Source of the DNA: Methanomethylovorans sp. PtaU1.Bin093
GTDB lineage: Archaea; Halobacteriota; Methanosarcinia; Methanosarcinales; Methanosarcinaceae
Length of the DNA: 64,000 nucleotides
Direction: 5' to 3'
Assembly: GCF_002067275.1 (NCBI RefSeq)
Contig: NZ_MVQX01000054.1
Coordinates: 62,001-126,000, forward strand
The notes beneath the pieces are model-generated. The model did not search any database. It saw only the letters and a list, made by a program, of their open reading frames with translations, and was not told where the DNA came from. A program made the position numbers and the translations under genes. This document shows, piece by piece, positions 63,703 to 64,000 of this stretch. Every line of letters begins with the position of its first letter. Within the stretch, counting starts at the first letter, position 1.

Positions 63703-64000
63703 TGCCCTGACCCCAGGTTAAATCTATACTTTCTTTTTATATATTCGGCAATAATGTTTGTGATAAAAGTTGTTATAAATAGTACAGAGCCTATAGCGAA
63801 GAGCGCATAGAAATGCTCACTTCCTTGGGGTACTTCACCCATTTCCAACGCAACAGTGGCTGTCATTGTTCTCACTGGTGCAAAAAGTCCCTCTGGGAAC
63901 CCTGGTATAACTGCAGTGTTACCTGTAACCATCAGTACTGTCATTGTTTCCCCAATGGCTCTTCCTATGCCAAGCATTACAGCAGCTGATATTCCTGACA
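63699..64000 (-). CDS. pstC: Phosphate ABC transporter permease PstC, partial
   Basis: C-terminal part of PstC, cut by the window's right edge, so its start is not visible. The residues run SGISAAVMLGIGRAIGETM then PEGLFAPVRTMTATVALEMGEVP and a last membrane span with an RKYRF tail. The frame is open through base 64000. The pstS phosphate-binding gene would be expected further right. Confidence 0.93.
   Translation of the reverse strand, partial: SGISAAVMLGIGRAIGETMTVLMVTGNTAVIPGFPEGLFAPVRTMTATVALEMGEVPQGSEHFYALFAIGSVLFITTFITNIIAEYIKRKYRFNLGSGQ

Noticed and set aside
1-64000. CRISPR arrays, insertion sequences, prophage or integrated plasmid
   Set aside because: No regularly spaced repeats, transposase, integrase or phage genes were found; gene spacing and content look like core chromosome throughout.
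1-64000. Pyrrolysine read-through (in-frame TAG) genes
   Set aside because: No gene appeared cut by an internal TAG with matching family sequence on both sides; methylamine methyltransferase genes are not in this window.

Overview
The window is a gene-dense, mobile-element-free stretch of a euryarchaeal methanogen chromosome. Methanogen-only genes (methanogenesis marker proteins 3, 5, 6, 7, 15 and 17 and methyl-coenzyme M reductase component A2) place it among methanogens. A two-domain S-layer protein of the Methanosarcina type with a PGF-CTERM tail, a class I lysyl-tRNA synthetase, a lone 6-phospho-3-hexuloisomerase and single-subunit AglB point to Methanosarcinales, probably a methylotrophic Methanosarcinaceae genus such as Methanolobus, Methanococcoides or Methanomethylovorans. 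The genus is an inference from protein flavour only. No CRISPR array, insertion sequence, prophage or rRNA gene was seen.

Layout. 1-3.1 kb: methionine aminopeptidase, a secreted protein, a DUF1805 protein and a presenilin-type membrane protease (+). 3.1-10.4 kb: a tight eight-gene minus-strand operon, atwA-mmp3-mmp6-mmp5-mmp15-mmp17-mmp7-CMD, which holds four proteins known from the ATP-driven MCR activation complex plus others without an assigned role. 10.7-19.8 kb: a HAD phosphatase-like protein, a matrixin protease, an alkyltransferase, a tungsten aldehyde:ferredoxin oxidoreductase, aIF5A with agmatinase (polyamine/hypusine), Pcm, a BFN-domain protein, HisF and a MazG pyrophosphohydrolase. 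19.8-31.5 kb: a CDF transporter, surface lipoprotein, double U32 protein, DNPH1-like hydrolase, lysyl-tRNA synthetase, then a prs / Cys-rich / DNA glycosylase / CDIN1-like nuclease operon and an Nnr-MoaC operon. 33-45 kb: an RCK-DHH fusion, YkgJ protein, aconitase-family large subunit, HisE, an HTH-CBS regulator, a NOG1-type GTPase, an aminotransferase/PHI/GTPase operon, an AbrB-PhoU protein, a degenerate metallo-beta-lactamase fold protein and RNase P subunit Rnp4.

46-64 kb: tRNA-Ser(GCT) and SRP RNA in tandem on the minus strand, a two-domain KaiC-like ATPase, a surface glycosylation block (GT2, two GT4, AglB oligosaccharyltransferase), a small zinc ribbon protein, a single-domain KaiC-like ATPase, and the S-layer gene with a long, strongly structured leader. 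An intron-containing tRNA-Met, family B DNA polymerase and the phosphate operon pstC(partial)-pstA-pstB-phoU close the window.

Functional picture: the MCR-activation operon, the S-layer plus its N-glycosylation genes, nucleic-acid repair and sanitation (MGMT, HhH-GPD glycosylase, DNPH1-like, MazG, PolB) and phosphate uptake are the coherent modules. The most noteworthy items are the operon linkage of the HgdC-like ATPase Mmp15, Mmp5 and an AhpD-like CxxC protein to MCR activation genes, a riboswitch-like set of alternative helices in the S-layer leader, an archaeal CDIN1 homologue in a repair-type operon, and a metallo-beta-lactamase fold protein that lost its metal ligands.
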